The notes under the pieces were generated by a model, which was not told the origin of the DNA, searched no databases, and saw only the letters and a program-made list of their open reading frames with translations. A stretch of 17,084 nucleotides of DNA, taken from NCBI GenBank assembly GCA_030146505.1, contig JASLCO010000187.1, forward strand, positions 1-17,084, in the 5' to 3' direction. Every line of letters starts with the position of its first letter. The first letter of the stretch is position 1. Below are positions 1 through 6,782 of this stretch, piece by piece. Position numbers and translations under genes: made by a program. The DNA comes from Moraxellaceae bacterium (GTDB taxonomy: Bacteria > Pseudomonadota > Gammaproteobacteria > Pseudomonadales > Moraxellaceae).

Positions 1-167
1 CGCGTACGCAGGCGCAGATACAGCGGCCATGTTACGTAAACCAGGATGCCGGCCCAGGCCACGGGTACGAGAAAGGGTTGCAGGACCTGGAAGCCCAGCA
101 GGAAAAGGCCACCCAGAAAAATCGCCAGCATGATGCGGCGCGGCATGACAGGGCTTTCAACAGGCAT
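1..167 (-). CDS. AI-2E/PerM-type membrane permease, N-terminal part (cut by window edge)
   Basis: This is the first 55 codons of a minus-strand gene that runs off the left edge. The translation starts MPVESPVMPRR, followed by a hydrophobic helix (about residues 13-27, LAIFLGGLFLLGF), a short break at LQPFLVPV and a second hydrophobic segment containing WAGILVYVTWPLY. This N-terminal pattern, two helices joined around Q-PF--P-AWA, is typical of the AI-2E/PerM exporter-like membrane family (PF01594), which usually has about 350 residues and 7-8 helices. Family substrates are poorly defined, so no transport role is claimed. It lies on the same strand as the chloride channel gene, about 150 bp downstream of it. 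The ATG at 167 has only a weak ribosome-binding site, and the in-frame ATG at residue 8 is an alternative start. Identity is inferred from a short fragment. Confidence 0.6.
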   Translation of the reverse strand, partial: MPVESPVMPRRIMLAIFLGGLFLLGFQVLQPFLVPVAWAGILVYVTWPLYLRLRT

Positions 168-315
168 GGGAAATACTCGGCGGCGGACAGTGCGTATTTT
201 TACCATCTTGGCCGCCGCTTCACCCCTGTTTCCGTGTGACAGCGCCAGTGCGGAGGAAAATTCCTGCCCCCAGGGGGCACAGCGCGCCAAGCCCTGAAAA
301 CTGGTGGCCCGGCTT

Positions 316-1656
316 TCAGGTGCCGGTCTTGTCCTCGCCGGCTGGTGTGGTGGCCTGCATTTCCGGTGCCCCTTGCAGGAGGTTGTGCACCAGTACGCCA
401 TAAAGCGGGCGACTGAACAGGCCCGACACCAGGCGCGCGATCAGTGCCACGGCAATCAGGCTGATGACCATTTCGTGGCCGTCGATCATTTCCATCACGA
501 TGATGAAAGAGGTGATGGGCGCCTGGGTCACGGCAGCCAGAAATCCCGTCATGCACAGAGCGAGGATGGCTGCCGGCATCACGGTGTGGAAGGCGGGCGC
601 GAGGTCGTGGCCGATGCCGGCGCCTATGGCTAGCGTGGGAGCAAAAATGCCACCGGGAATGCCGCTGAAACAGGAGGCCATGGTGGCGCCGATTTTGGCC
701 AGCGGGTAATACCAGGGCAGGCTGGCGCCCTGCTCCAGCAACGCCTGCGTTTGCGCGTAACCACTGCCATACACTGAGCCGTCCGTGCCGAGTCCGAGCA
801 GCGCCACCAGCAGGCCGCAAAGACCGGCAAATAGCAGCGGATGCAGGCGTCGCAGTCTGCCAAGATGGCCACGCCAAGGGCGCCCGCTGGCGCAGAGCAG
901 ACGGCTGAAACTGCCGCCAACAATGCCGCACAACAAGCCGCAGGCAATGACGGCGCCGATGATGTGGCTGTCGATATTGCTGACCGTTATGCGGCCGAAA
1001 TACGTATGGTTGCCCAGCAGGGAAATGGATGCGATGCCGGCGATGACGATGGCGGCCAAGGCCACGCTGCTGCTGCGCTGTTCATAGTCGCGGCTCATTT
1101 CTTCTATGGCGAAGACAATGCCGGCCAGCGGCGTATTGAAGGCCGCTGCAATGCCCGCCGCCCCGCCGGCGATGATGAGCTGCGAAGCAGTGACGTGCGA
1201 ATTGGCCGGCAGCCAGCGCCGCGCGCTGTGCATGAGGGAGGCGCCCACCTGCACGCAAGGGCCTTCGCGTCCCGTGGAAAAACCGCAGCCAAGCGCAATG
1301 GCACCGAGGCCGATTTTTCCCGCTACCACGCGTAGCGACAACAGGCGGTCACGCAGGGCCGGTACTTCCAGCGCGGCCACGGCTTGCGGAATGCCGCTGC
1401 CTTCGGCACCGGCAAAATGGCGCCGCGTGCACCAGACCACGCCCATGCCGCCCAGCGGCAGGGTCAGTAGCGGTAACCAGGCATGGGCATCGGCCTGCTT
1501 CAGGAAAAAACGGATGGCGTTGTCTGTGAGCTCGGAAAAGGCAACGATGACCAGCCCGGTGAGCAGGGCTGCCGTCCATACCACCAGACGGGTTTGCCAG
1601 GCCTCCCATTTGTGTAGCCGCTGCTCGCGTATGGACTTCAATATGTCGTCGTGCAT
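316..1656 (-). CDS. ClC-family chloride channel / H+-Cl- exchanger
   Basis: A 446-residue integral membrane protein of the ClC family (EriC/COG0038). The anion-pathway signatures are visible in order: GSGIP at residues 86-90, GREGP at 129-133 with the gating glutamate E131, and GIFAP at 336-340. A tyrosine at 419 (SRPLYG) corresponds to the central-site tyrosine of the E. coli protein. The pair E185-E186 in AIEEM matches the internal proton glutamate of bacterial exchangers, so proton-coupled antiport is more likely than a pure channel. No C-terminal CBS domains are present, and the length is normal for bacterial members. The ATG at 1656 is preceded by AAGGGG at good spacing. It starts 45 bp after plsC and is probably cotranscribed with it. 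The family is confident; the role (for example acid resistance or anion balance) is not shown by the sequence. Confidence 0.92.
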   Translation of the reverse strand: MHDDILKSIREQRLHKWEAWQTRLVVWTAALLTGLVIVAFSELTDNAIRFFLKQADAHAWLPLLTLPLGGMGVVWCTRRHFAGAEGSGIPQAVAALEVPALRDRLLSLRVVAGKIGLGAIALGCGFSTGREGPCVQVGASLMHSARRWLPANSHVTASQLIIAGGAAGIAAAFNTPLAGIVFAIEEMSRDYEQRSSSVALAAIVIAGIASISLLGNHTYFGRITVSNIDSHIIGAVIACGLLCGIVGGSFSRLLCASGRPWRGHLGRLRRLHPLLFAGLCGLLVALLGLGTDGSVYGSGYAQTQALLEQGASLPWYYPLAKIGATMASCFSGIPGGIFAPTLAIGAGIGHDLAPAFHTVMPAAILALCMTGFLAAVTQAPITSFIIVMEMIDGHEMVISLIAVALIARLVSGLFSRPLYGVLVHNLLQGAPEMQATTPAGEDKTGT

Positions 1657-1701
1657 GCCGTTTCCCCTTGCCGGGAAATGATGACGCTTGTGCGGAATCG
1701 C

Positions 1702-2439
1702 TCAAACCGTTTTCTTGTAGGCCGGGCTGATATCCCGCATCTGTCCTTCTATCCAGTCGCGCACTTCGGTATTCAACGCCTTGGCCTTGTAGCCTGAGGC
1801 ATCAATCGGCTTGCCTATCACAACACGCACGAGGCCGGGCTTCTTGATCAGTGTGCCGCGTGGCCAGCAGTCACCGGAATTGATGGCCACCGGTACCACC
1901 AGGGCTTTTGCCTGTGTGGCCAGCATGGCGCCACCCACCGAATAATCCGGATTTTCATCACCCGGCATGGTGCGTGTGCCTTCGGGGAAAATCACCACGC
2001 GCCGGCCTTCGGCAATTTTCTGCGTGCCGCCACGCACCACGGCCTTGAGGGCGGCACCGGCATCATCACGATCTATGGCGATGGGATCGCAGAGCTTGAT
2101 GCTCCAGCCGAAAAAAGGAATCCACAGCAGTTCGCGCTTGATCACGGTGGCGGCGGGGTAAAACAGCGGCTGGGCGATCAGGGTTTCCCAGGCACTCTGG
2201 TGCTTGGCCAGTACCACGCAGCCACCTTCGGGAATGTTTTCGCGCCCGATGACTTCATAGCGTATGCCGCAGCAGATACGCGCCCACACGATGGCGAGTT
2301 GGCACCAGCTAGTGCAGATAAGCATGGAAGTACGGCGGGAAAAAGGGCTGACCAGCATGGCGATACTGCTGAACAGCACCATAGTGATGGCATAGCCGAT
2401 ATAGAAAATAAGGGAACGTAAGGCGTGGATTGCAGACAC
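1702..2439 (-). CDS. plsC: 1-acyl-sn-glycerol-3-phosphate acyltransferase
   Basis: A 245-residue membrane-associated acyltransferase that would convert lysophosphatidate to phosphatidate in phospholipid synthesis. A hydrophobic N-terminal segment (about residues 10-32) is followed by the acyltransferase motifs: the catalytic histidine block KHQSAWE with H80, the glycerophosphate-binding FPEGTR at 151-156, and VVPVAINSG at 181-189. The usual HX4D appears here as HX4E (H80/E85), a variant I recall in some proteobacterial members. The start is GTG at 2439 (read from CAC on the plus strand), with AAGGA about eight bases upstream. In Pseudomonas a plsC-like gene (lptA) also lies close to glyS near the origin. 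The 136-bp gap to glyS here holds no phosphatase gene. Confidence 0.9.
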   Translation of the reverse strand: MSAIHALRSLIFYIGYAITMVLFSSIAMLVSPFSRRTSMLICTSWCQLAIVWARICCGIRYEVIGRENIPEGGCVVLAKHQSAWETLIAQPLFYPAATVIKRELLWIPFFGWSIKLCDPIAIDRDDAGAALKAVVRGGTQKIAEGRRVVIFPEGTRTMPGDENPDYSVGGAMLATQAKALVVPVAINSGDCWPRGTLIKKPGLVRVVIGKPIDASGYKAKALNTEVRDWIEGQMRDISPAYKKTV

Positions 2440-2551
2440 AAGTAAAATCCTTCAATGCCGGCTGGTATGTGAATCAATAGTCATCATTTCGCCGGCCTTG
2501 TCGTCCAGCGCCAGCCTTGGCGCCAGTCCAGCTAATGTCATGCCAGTAAAG

Positions 2552-2573
2552 CCGTGCCACCGCAGCGGCACGG
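2552..2573 (-). terminator. Possible terminator hairpin after glyS
   Basis: A perfect 7-bp stem, CCGTGCC at 2552-2558 pairing with GGCACGG at 2567-2573 around an 8-base loop, begins just past the glyS stop. The minus-strand sequence after it is CTTTACTGG, so there is no real U-run. It may be a weak terminator, a pause site or a processing hairpin before plsC. The structure is clear; the function is uncertain. Confidence 0.35.
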
Positions 2574-2575
2574 TA

Positions 2576-4633
2576 TCAGGCCTGCAGCAGTGAGATATCG
2601 GCCACTTGCAGGAAAAGCGAGCGCAATCGCGCGAGCAGTGCGAGGCGATTGGCTTTCACGGCGGCATCGTCCGCCATCACCATCACGTCGGTGAAGAAGG
2701 CATCCACCTGCGGACGCAGCGCCGCCAGCTTGTTCAGTGCCGGCGTGTATTCACGCTTTTCAAACAGTGGCGCCAATTCGCTTTCCAGTTTTGCCACGGC
2801 GTCAGCGAGAGCTTTCTCTGCATTTTCCGAGAGCAGCGCGGCATTCACCGTAGCGCCTTCAGGCACGCTTTCCTTGGCGAGGATATTGGAAACACGCTTG
2901 TTGCCAGCGGCCAGTGCTTCGGCTTCCGGCAGTGTGGCGAAATGCGCCACGGCTTTAACACGCTGGTCGAAATCATAAGGCTGGGCCGGACGCTGTGCCT
3001 GCACGGCGGCAATCACTTCAGGCCGGATGCCCTGCTCTTCATACATGGCGCGATAGCGGCCCAGCAGGAATTCGAACACATCACTGGCCGTGTTCTTGTT
3101 TTCCAGCTTTTCGCCGTACTGCTTCACGGCGCCATTGATGAGTGCCTGCACATCGAGAATCAGACCCTTCTCAATGATGATGCGCAGCAGGCCAATGGCG
3201 GAGCGGCGCAGGGCAAAGGGATCTTTGGAGCCCGTGGGCGGCTGATTGATGCCGAAGATGCCCACGAGTGTGTCGATTTTGTCGGCGATGGAAACGGCGG
3301 CACCGATTTTTCCGGCCGGCAGTGCATCACCGGCAAAGCGCGGCTGGTATTGCTCGTCCAGCGCTTTCGCCACTTCTGGCGCTTCGCCGTCATGCGTGGC
3401 GTAATAGAAGCCAGCCACGCCTTGCAGCTCGGGGAATTCGCCCACCATTTCGGTGGCGAGATCGCATTTGGACAGCAGGCCGGCACGTTCACCCAGTGCC
3501 TTGTCAGCACCGATGGCCGCTGCAATCACGCCTGCCAGCTTGGAAACACGCGTGGCTTTTTCATACACAGTGCCGAGCTGGGCCTGGAAGACCACATTCT
3601 TCAAACGCTCGTTGCGGGTTTCAAGCGGGCTCTTCTTGTCTTGGTTGAAGAAGAACTCGGCATCGGTGAGACGCGGGCGCACCACTTTCTCGTTGCCGGC
3701 AACAATATATTCAGGATTGGTGCTTTCGATATTGGCGACCGTAATGAAGCGCGGCAGCAGCTTGCCGTTCGCATCCAGCAGGCAAAAATATTTCTGGTTG
3801 TCCTGCATGGTGGAAATCAGCGCTTCCTGCGGCACGGCGAGGAAGCGTTCTTCAAAGGAGCACACCAACGGGACGGGCCATTCGACCAGAGCCGTCACTT
3901 CATCCAGCAGGCTTTCGGGGATGATGGCCTTGCCGTTTTCCTTGGCGGCCAGCGCCTGTACTTTTTCCAGGATCACGGCACGGCGTTCGGCAAAGTCAGC
4001 CTGCACACGGGCAGCGCGCAGGTCTTCGGCATAATTTGCGGGAGCGGAAATACGCACGGCGTTATTGGCATGGAAGCGATGGCCGCGCGAATCACGGCCG
4101 GCTTTCTGCGTCAGGATTTCAGCATCGACGACATCATCGCCAAACAACATCACCAGCCACTGCGTGGGGCGCACGAATTCCACGCGCGAAGCGCCCCAGC
4201 GCATGCGCTTGGGGATGGGCAGATCATTCAGGGACTGCGCGACGATGCTGGGCAGCAATGCTGTGGCAGCTTCGCCCTTCTGCTCTTTTACAAAGCGCAG
4301 CTTCTCGCCGCTCTTGTCGATGGCAGAAATATCCACGCCATTTTTCTTGGCAAAACCAAGGGCGGCTTGTGTGGGATTGCCGGCGGCATCAAAAGCGGCT
4401 TTCACGGGCGGGCCGTCGACAGCAATGGTGCGATCCGGCTGCTGCGTAGCGAGGCCAGCCACAAACAGTGCAAGACGACGCGGCGCTGCGAATACTTTTA
4501 CGTCACCATGCTTGAGGCCGGCAGTCGCCAGACCTTTCACGATGCCGTCGCGGAAATTTTCAGAAAGGCTTTTCAGCGCCTTGGGGGGCAGCTCTTCCGT
4601 GCCCAGCTCTACCAGAAAATCTTTTGCACTCAT
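2576..4633 (-). CDS. glyS: Glycine--tRNA ligase, beta subunit
   Basis: A 685-residue beta subunit of the bacterial alpha2-beta2 glycyl-tRNA synthetase, which charges tRNA-Gly with glycine in the cytoplasm. The N-terminus MSAKDFLVELGTEELPPKAL is the strongly conserved opening of GlyS. FAAPRRLALFV (about 48-58) and a C-terminal DALR-type anticodon-binding region (about 580-685) also fit, and the length is normal. The beta subunit binds tRNA, while the amino-acid activation site is in GlyQ. Its ATG overlaps the glyQ stop in an ATGA arrangement (4630-4633), with AGGAG inside the end of glyQ, consistent with translational coupling and equal subunit supply. Confidence 0.97.
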   Translation of the reverse strand: MSAKDFLVELGTEELPPKALKSLSENFRDGIVKGLATAGLKHGDVKVFAAPRRLALFVAGLATQQPDRTIAVDGPPVKAAFDAAGNPTQAALGFAKKNGVDISAIDKSGEKLRFVKEQKGEAATALLPSIVAQSLNDLPIPKRMRWGASRVEFVRPTQWLVMLFGDDVVDAEILTQKAGRDSRGHRFHANNAVRISAPANYAEDLRAARVQADFAERRAVILEKVQALAAKENGKAIIPESLLDEVTALVEWPVPLVCSFEERFLAVPQEALISTMQDNQKYFCLLDANGKLLPRFITVANIESTNPEYIVAGNEKVVRPRLTDAEFFFNQDKKSPLETRNERLKNVVFQAQLGTVYEKATRVSKLAGVIAAAIGADKALGERAGLLSKCDLATEMVGEFPELQGVAGFYYATHDGEAPEVAKALDEQYQPRFAGDALPAGKIGAAVSIADKIDTLVGIFGINQPPTGSKDPFALRRSAIGLLRIIIEKGLILDVQALINGAVKQYGEKLENKNTASDVFEFLLGRYRAMYEEQGIRPEVIAAVQAQRPAQPYDFDQRVKAVAHFATLPEAEALAAGNKRVSNILAKESVPEGATVNAALLSENAEKALADAVAKLESELAPLFEKREYTPALNKLAALRPQVDAFFTDVMVMADDAAVKANRLALLARLRSLFLQVADISLLQA

Positions 4634-5601
4634 GCTGCGTTCTCCTGCGCGAGCTTAGCCAATACCTCATCACGCAGTGACGGTGTTGCCATGGGGAAGC
4701 CGAGGCGCGCACGCGCCTGCAGATAGCTCTGGGCGATATTGCGCGCCAGTGCACGCACACGCAGGATGTAGCGCTGGCGCTCGGTGACGGAAATGGCACG
4801 GCGCGCATCCAGCAGATTGAACGTGTGGGAGGCCTTCACCACCATTTCATAGGCGGGCAGCGGCAGCTGTTTTTCCATCAGAGAATTGGATTCGCTTTCG
4901 TAGTAATCGAAGAGCTCGAAGAGCTTGGGCACATTGGCGTGCTCGAAGTTGAAGGTGGACTGCTCCACTTCGTTCTGGTGGAACACATCGCCGTAGGTGA
5001 CGGGGCGCTTGTTGCCATCGGCATCGGGCACGCCTTCGGCCCAGATCAGGTCATACACCGAATCCACGCCCTGCAGATACATGCAGAGACGTTCAAGGCC
5101 GTAAGTGATTTCGCCGGTAACGGGATAGCACTCCACGCCGCCGACTTGCTGGAAGTAGGTGAACTGCGTGACTTCCATGCCGTTCAGCCACACTTCCCAG
5201 CCCAGACCCCAGGCACCCAGCGTGGGCGATTCCCAGTTGTCTTCCACAAAGCGCACGTCATGCACTTTGGTGTCGATGCCGAGCATCTGCAGCGACTGCA
5301 GATAGAGATCCTGAATATTCGCAGGAGACGGTTTCAGTACCACCTGGAACTGGTAGTAGTGCTGCAGGCGATTGGGGTTTTCGCCATAGCGGCCGTCAGC
5401 AGGGCGACGCGAAGGCTGCACATAGGCGGCGTTCCAGGTCTCGGGGCCGATGGCGCGCAGGAAGGTGGCGGTATGGAAGGTGCCGGCACCCATTTCCATG
5501 TCGTAAGGCTGGATGACGACACAGCCCTGGCTGGCCCAGAAGTTCTGGAGTTTGAGGATCAGGTCCTGGAAGGTCAGGCCTGCGGCAATTGCGTTAGCCA
5601 C
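4630..5601 (-). CDS. glyQ: Glycine--tRNA ligase, alpha subunit
   Basis: A 323-residue catalytic alpha subunit of heterotetrameric glycyl-tRNA synthetase (class II). Family hallmarks are present: TFQDLILKLQNFWASQGC near residue 10, the QPYDMEMGAGTFHTATFL block, PSRRPADGRYGENPNRLQHY, then GLGWEVWLNGMEVTQFTYFQQ and the motif-3 region GEITYGLERL. The start is GTG at 5601 with AGGGGAG about seven bases upstream; no better in-frame ATG exists. It is first in the minus-strand transcript glyQ-glyS and is probably driven by the TATACT-type promoter about 35 bp upstream. No T-box leader is seen, as expected for a proteobacterium. Confidence 0.97.
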   Translation of the reverse strand: MANAIAAGLTFQDLILKLQNFWASQGCVVIQPYDMEMGAGTFHTATFLRAIGPETWNAAYVQPSRRPADGRYGENPNRLQHYYQFQVVLKPSPANIQDLYLQSLQMLGIDTKVHDVRFVEDNWESPTLGAWGLGWEVWLNGMEVTQFTYFQQVGGVECYPVTGEITYGLERLCMYLQGVDSVYDLIWAEGVPDADGNKRPVTYGDVFHQNEVEQSTFNFEHANVPKLFELFDYYESESNSLMEKQLPLPAYEMVVKASHTFNLLDARRAISVTERQRYILRVRALARNIAQSYLQARARLGFPMATPSLRDEVLAKLAQENAA

Positions 5602-5634
5602 GTAGGGCTCCCCTGCTGCAAATCAAAGGGGGCG

Positions 5635-5663
5635 AGTATAACGGCAAGGCCCCGCTCTTAGCA
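5635..5663 (-). promoter_or_regulatory. Putative sigma-70 promoter of glyQS
   Basis: On the minus strand, TATACT at 5635-5640 matches the -10 consensus at five of six bases. Seventeen bases further upstream is a poor -35 element, TGCTAA (5658-5663). Transcription would start about 25 bases before the GTG of glyQ. A dyad (5648-5669) covers the -35 element and part of the spacer. The -10 is convincing; the -35 is not. Confidence 0.5.
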
Positions 5664-5669
5664 GGGGCC
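5648..5669. repeat. Inverted repeat over the glyQ promoter
   Basis: GGCCCC at 5648-5653 pairs with GGGGCC at 5664-5669. The inner bases GCT and AGC also pair, leaving one unpaired base (5663) and a 3-base loop. The dyad covers the weak -35 position of the proposed glyQ promoter. It could be an operator or a chance GC-rich hairpin. Confidence 0.35.
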
Positions 5670-5766
5670 AGAAGCAGGAAAGCCGCGCCGCTCGGGGCTT
5701 GGGGACAGGGCCGGAATCAACACAGATTAGAGATCTTGACCATGAAGGCGCCTGCGGCGGAGCGAA

Positions 5767-5786
5767 GCCCGAGTAGCGTCTCGGGC
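5767..5786. repeat. Inverted repeat 1 of the triple hairpin cluster
   Basis: A perfect 7-bp stem, GCCCGAG/CTCGGGC, around the 6-base loop TAGCGT. The word GTAGCGT occurs at 5773-5779 and again just after the hairpin at 5787-5793. Confidence 0.6.
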
Positions 5787-5793
5787 GTAGCGT

Positions 5794-5821
5794 GTTTGGG
5801 AAGTGCATGTACTTCCCAAAC
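5794..5821. repeat. Inverted repeat 2 of the cluster (11-bp arms)
   Basis: Perfect 11-bp arms, GTTTGGGAAGT and ACTTCCCAAAC, surround the 6-base centre GCATGT. As RNA it would be a stable hairpin with no U-tract. As DNA it has the form of a dimeric-regulator site. It is longer than expected by chance. Confidence 0.7.
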
Positions 5822-5833
5822 GTCATGAAAAGC

Positions 5834-5857
5834 CTACTGACAGAACGGTGTCAGTAG
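5834..5857. promoter_or_regulatory. Palindrome upstream of the VOC-yafY-tag operon, possible operator
   Basis: Perfect 9-bp arms, CTACTGACA and TGTCAGTAG, surround the centre GAACGG. It lies about 75 bp upstream of the VOC start codon. Its 24-bp size and two-fold symmetry fit a dimeric transcription factor, and the operon downstream encodes a YafY-type regulator. Binding by that regulator is an inference from position only. Confidence 0.45.
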
Positions 5858-5918
5858 CCCGCCAGCATGATGTCTTCACCGGCCAGGAAGCACCGCATCT
5901 CGCGGTCAGGGCCCGCTC

Positions 5919-5926
5919 AAGGAGAG
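5919..5926 (+). promoter_or_regulatory. Ribosome-binding site that fixes the VOC start
   Basis: AAGGAGAG sits six bases before the ATG at 5933. The open frame extends 22 codons further upstream (to 5867), but that extension lacks such a site and does not resemble the family, so 5933 is taken as the start. Confidence 0.8.
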
Positions 5927-5932
5927 AACATC

Positions 5933-6334
5933 ATGTCCACCCCCAATACCCCCAATCACGTCGCCGTCTGGTTCGAGATCCCCGTCAGCGATATCCGTCG
6001 CGCCCACCAGTTCTACAGCGCCGCCCTGAATCTGGAGATAGGCGCTGTCCAGCCCTGCCCCTCCGGCGTGCCTGATCTGGAAATGGCGGTCTTTACTCAT
6101 CAAGATGGCGCGGTTTCGGGCGCCCTGGTGAAGAGTGCCGAGAACCGCCCCAGCAAGGATGGCACCATTGCCTACCTGAATGCCGGCAGCGATCTGCAGC
6201 AGACCCTGGACCGTCTGCCCGGCCTCGGTGCCGAGATCATCGTGCCCAAGACCCTGATCGCTCCGGAAATCGGCTACTTTGCTCTCTTCCGTGACAGCGA
6301 AGGCAATACCGTCGGCCTGCATTCCCAGCATTGA
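5933..6334 (+). CDS. VOC-family (glyoxalase/bleomycin-resistance fold) protein
   Basis: A 133-residue single-domain protein of the vicinal-oxygen-chelate superfamily. It begins MSTPNTPNHVAVWFEIPV (first strand), followed by DIRRAHQFYSAALNLEIG, the typical helix after the first strand. The C-terminal strand block is GYFALFRDSEGNTVGLHS (about 114-131), characteristic of the group annotated as predicted enzymes related to lactoylglutathione lyase. VOC proteins act as dimers on varied substrates (glyoxalase, dioxygenase, thiol transfer or drug binding). The usual metal-binding glutamate in the last strand appears replaced by histidine (GLHS), so the reaction cannot be assigned. It is the first gene of a plus-strand run ending in tag, and is followed by a strong hairpin at 6342-6368. 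Confidence 0.88.
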   Translation: MSTPNTPNHVAVWFEIPVSDIRRAHQFYSAALNLEIGAVQPCPSGVPDLEMAVFTHQDGAVSGALVKSAENRPSKDGTIAYLNAGSDLQQTLDRLPGLGAEIIVPKTLIAPEIGYFALFRDSEGNTVGLHSQH

Positions 6335-6341
6335 GGGCTGT

Positions 6342-6368
6342 GCTGGCGCCGAACCGTTCGGCGCCAGC
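6342..6368 (+). repeat. 12-bp hairpin between the VOC and DUF1398 genes
   Basis: A perfect 12-bp stem, GCTGGCGCCGAA/TTCGGCGCCAGC, has a 3-base CCG loop. It begins eight bases after the VOC stop and ends 27 bases before the next ATG. It is followed by GTTCACAAC, not a U-run, so it is more likely an mRNA-stabilising or processing hairpin, or a partial terminator, than a full intrinsic terminator. Confidence 0.7.
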
Positions 6369-6395
6369 GTTCACAACAAGGACAAGGAGATCCCC

Positions 6396-6782
6396 ATGTC
6401 GTTCAACGCTGAAGCCATACGCGAATGCGCCATGCGCGCCCGCAACTTTCCCGAGCTGGCCCTGTCCTTCCTCCGCTTGGGCATGCACTCCTACACCGTG
6501 GACGTGGCCAGCCGCGCCACGCTTTATCGCAGTCTGGAGGGCGAGATCGTGCAGCTGCCCGGCCAGCCCGGCGCGCCTGTCACCGCCCCCTTCAATGCCG
6601 AGGCCACGCTCACGGCCATACGTCGCAACCAGAAGGGCGAAACGGATTACCCCGGCTTCATGCAGGACATCGCCGCCGCCGGTGTGAAACGCTACGAAAC
6701 CCTGCTCACTGGCCCCAAGCCGCGCTGTATTTATTTCGGCAGCGAAGGCCAGCTGGAAGAGCCCATCCACTATCCGGCTTGA
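6396..6782 (+). CDS. DUF1398-like protein of unknown function
   Basis: A 128-residue soluble protein with no signal peptide or membrane segment. The start ATG at 6396 has AAGGAG six bases upstream; the longer frame from 6279 overlaps the VOC gene and is rejected. An N-terminal helical part (NFPELALSFLRLG, 17-29) leads into a strand HSYTVDVASRATLY (31-44). A later block has DYPGFMQDIAAAGVKRYETLLTG (84-106) and CIYFGSEGQ (111-119). This organisation resembles the DUF1398 family (PF07166), which has no established biochemical function. It lies between the VOC gene and an SRPBCC gene whose ATG overlaps its stop codon, so it is almost certainly cotranscribed with the latter. The family call is from memory of the pattern and is moderate. 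Confidence 0.7.
   Translation: MSFNAEAIRECAMRARNFPELALSFLRLGMHSYTVDVASRATLYRSLEGEIVQLPGQPGAPVTAPFNAEATLTAIRRNQKGETDYPGFMQDIAAAGVKRYETLLTGPKPRCIYFGSEGQLEEPIHYPA

Larger units (their letters stand above)
5602..5932. other. Gene-free divergent region between glyQ and the VOC gene
   Basis: These 331 bases hold no convincing gene. A 67-codon minus-strand open frame (5623-5826) has low-complexity composition and no family resemblance. The glyQ-proximal part carries the glyQ promoter and its dyad. The VOC-proximal part carries three successive inverted repeats (5767-5786, 5794-5821, 5834-5857), each with a 6-base centre, then the leader of the VOC operon. No good plus-strand -35/-10 pair was found. 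Confidence 0.6.

Noticed and set aside
265..279. A short GC palindrome (TGCCCC-CTG-GGGGCA on the minus strand) after the chloride channel gene.
   Set aside because: The stem is only 6 bp with a 3-base loop, and the following AATTTT is not directly adjacent, so a terminator call is not justified.
2606..4726. A 706-codon open frame on the plus strand, antisense to glyS.
   Set aside because: It is fully opposite a conserved gene. It is rich in His, Gln, Phe and Gly as expected from the complement of biased codons, has no recognisable motif, and runs past glyS into glyQ. It is best explained by codon bias.
5602..5760. A possible T-box or riboswitch leader for glyQ.
   Set aside because: The predicted transcript leader is only about 25 bases, too short for either, and T-boxes are not expected in this group.
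5623..5826. A 67-codon minus-strand open frame upstream of glyQ.
   Set aside because: It covers the glyQ promoter and two hairpins, has no clear ribosome-binding site, and its product is not recognisable.
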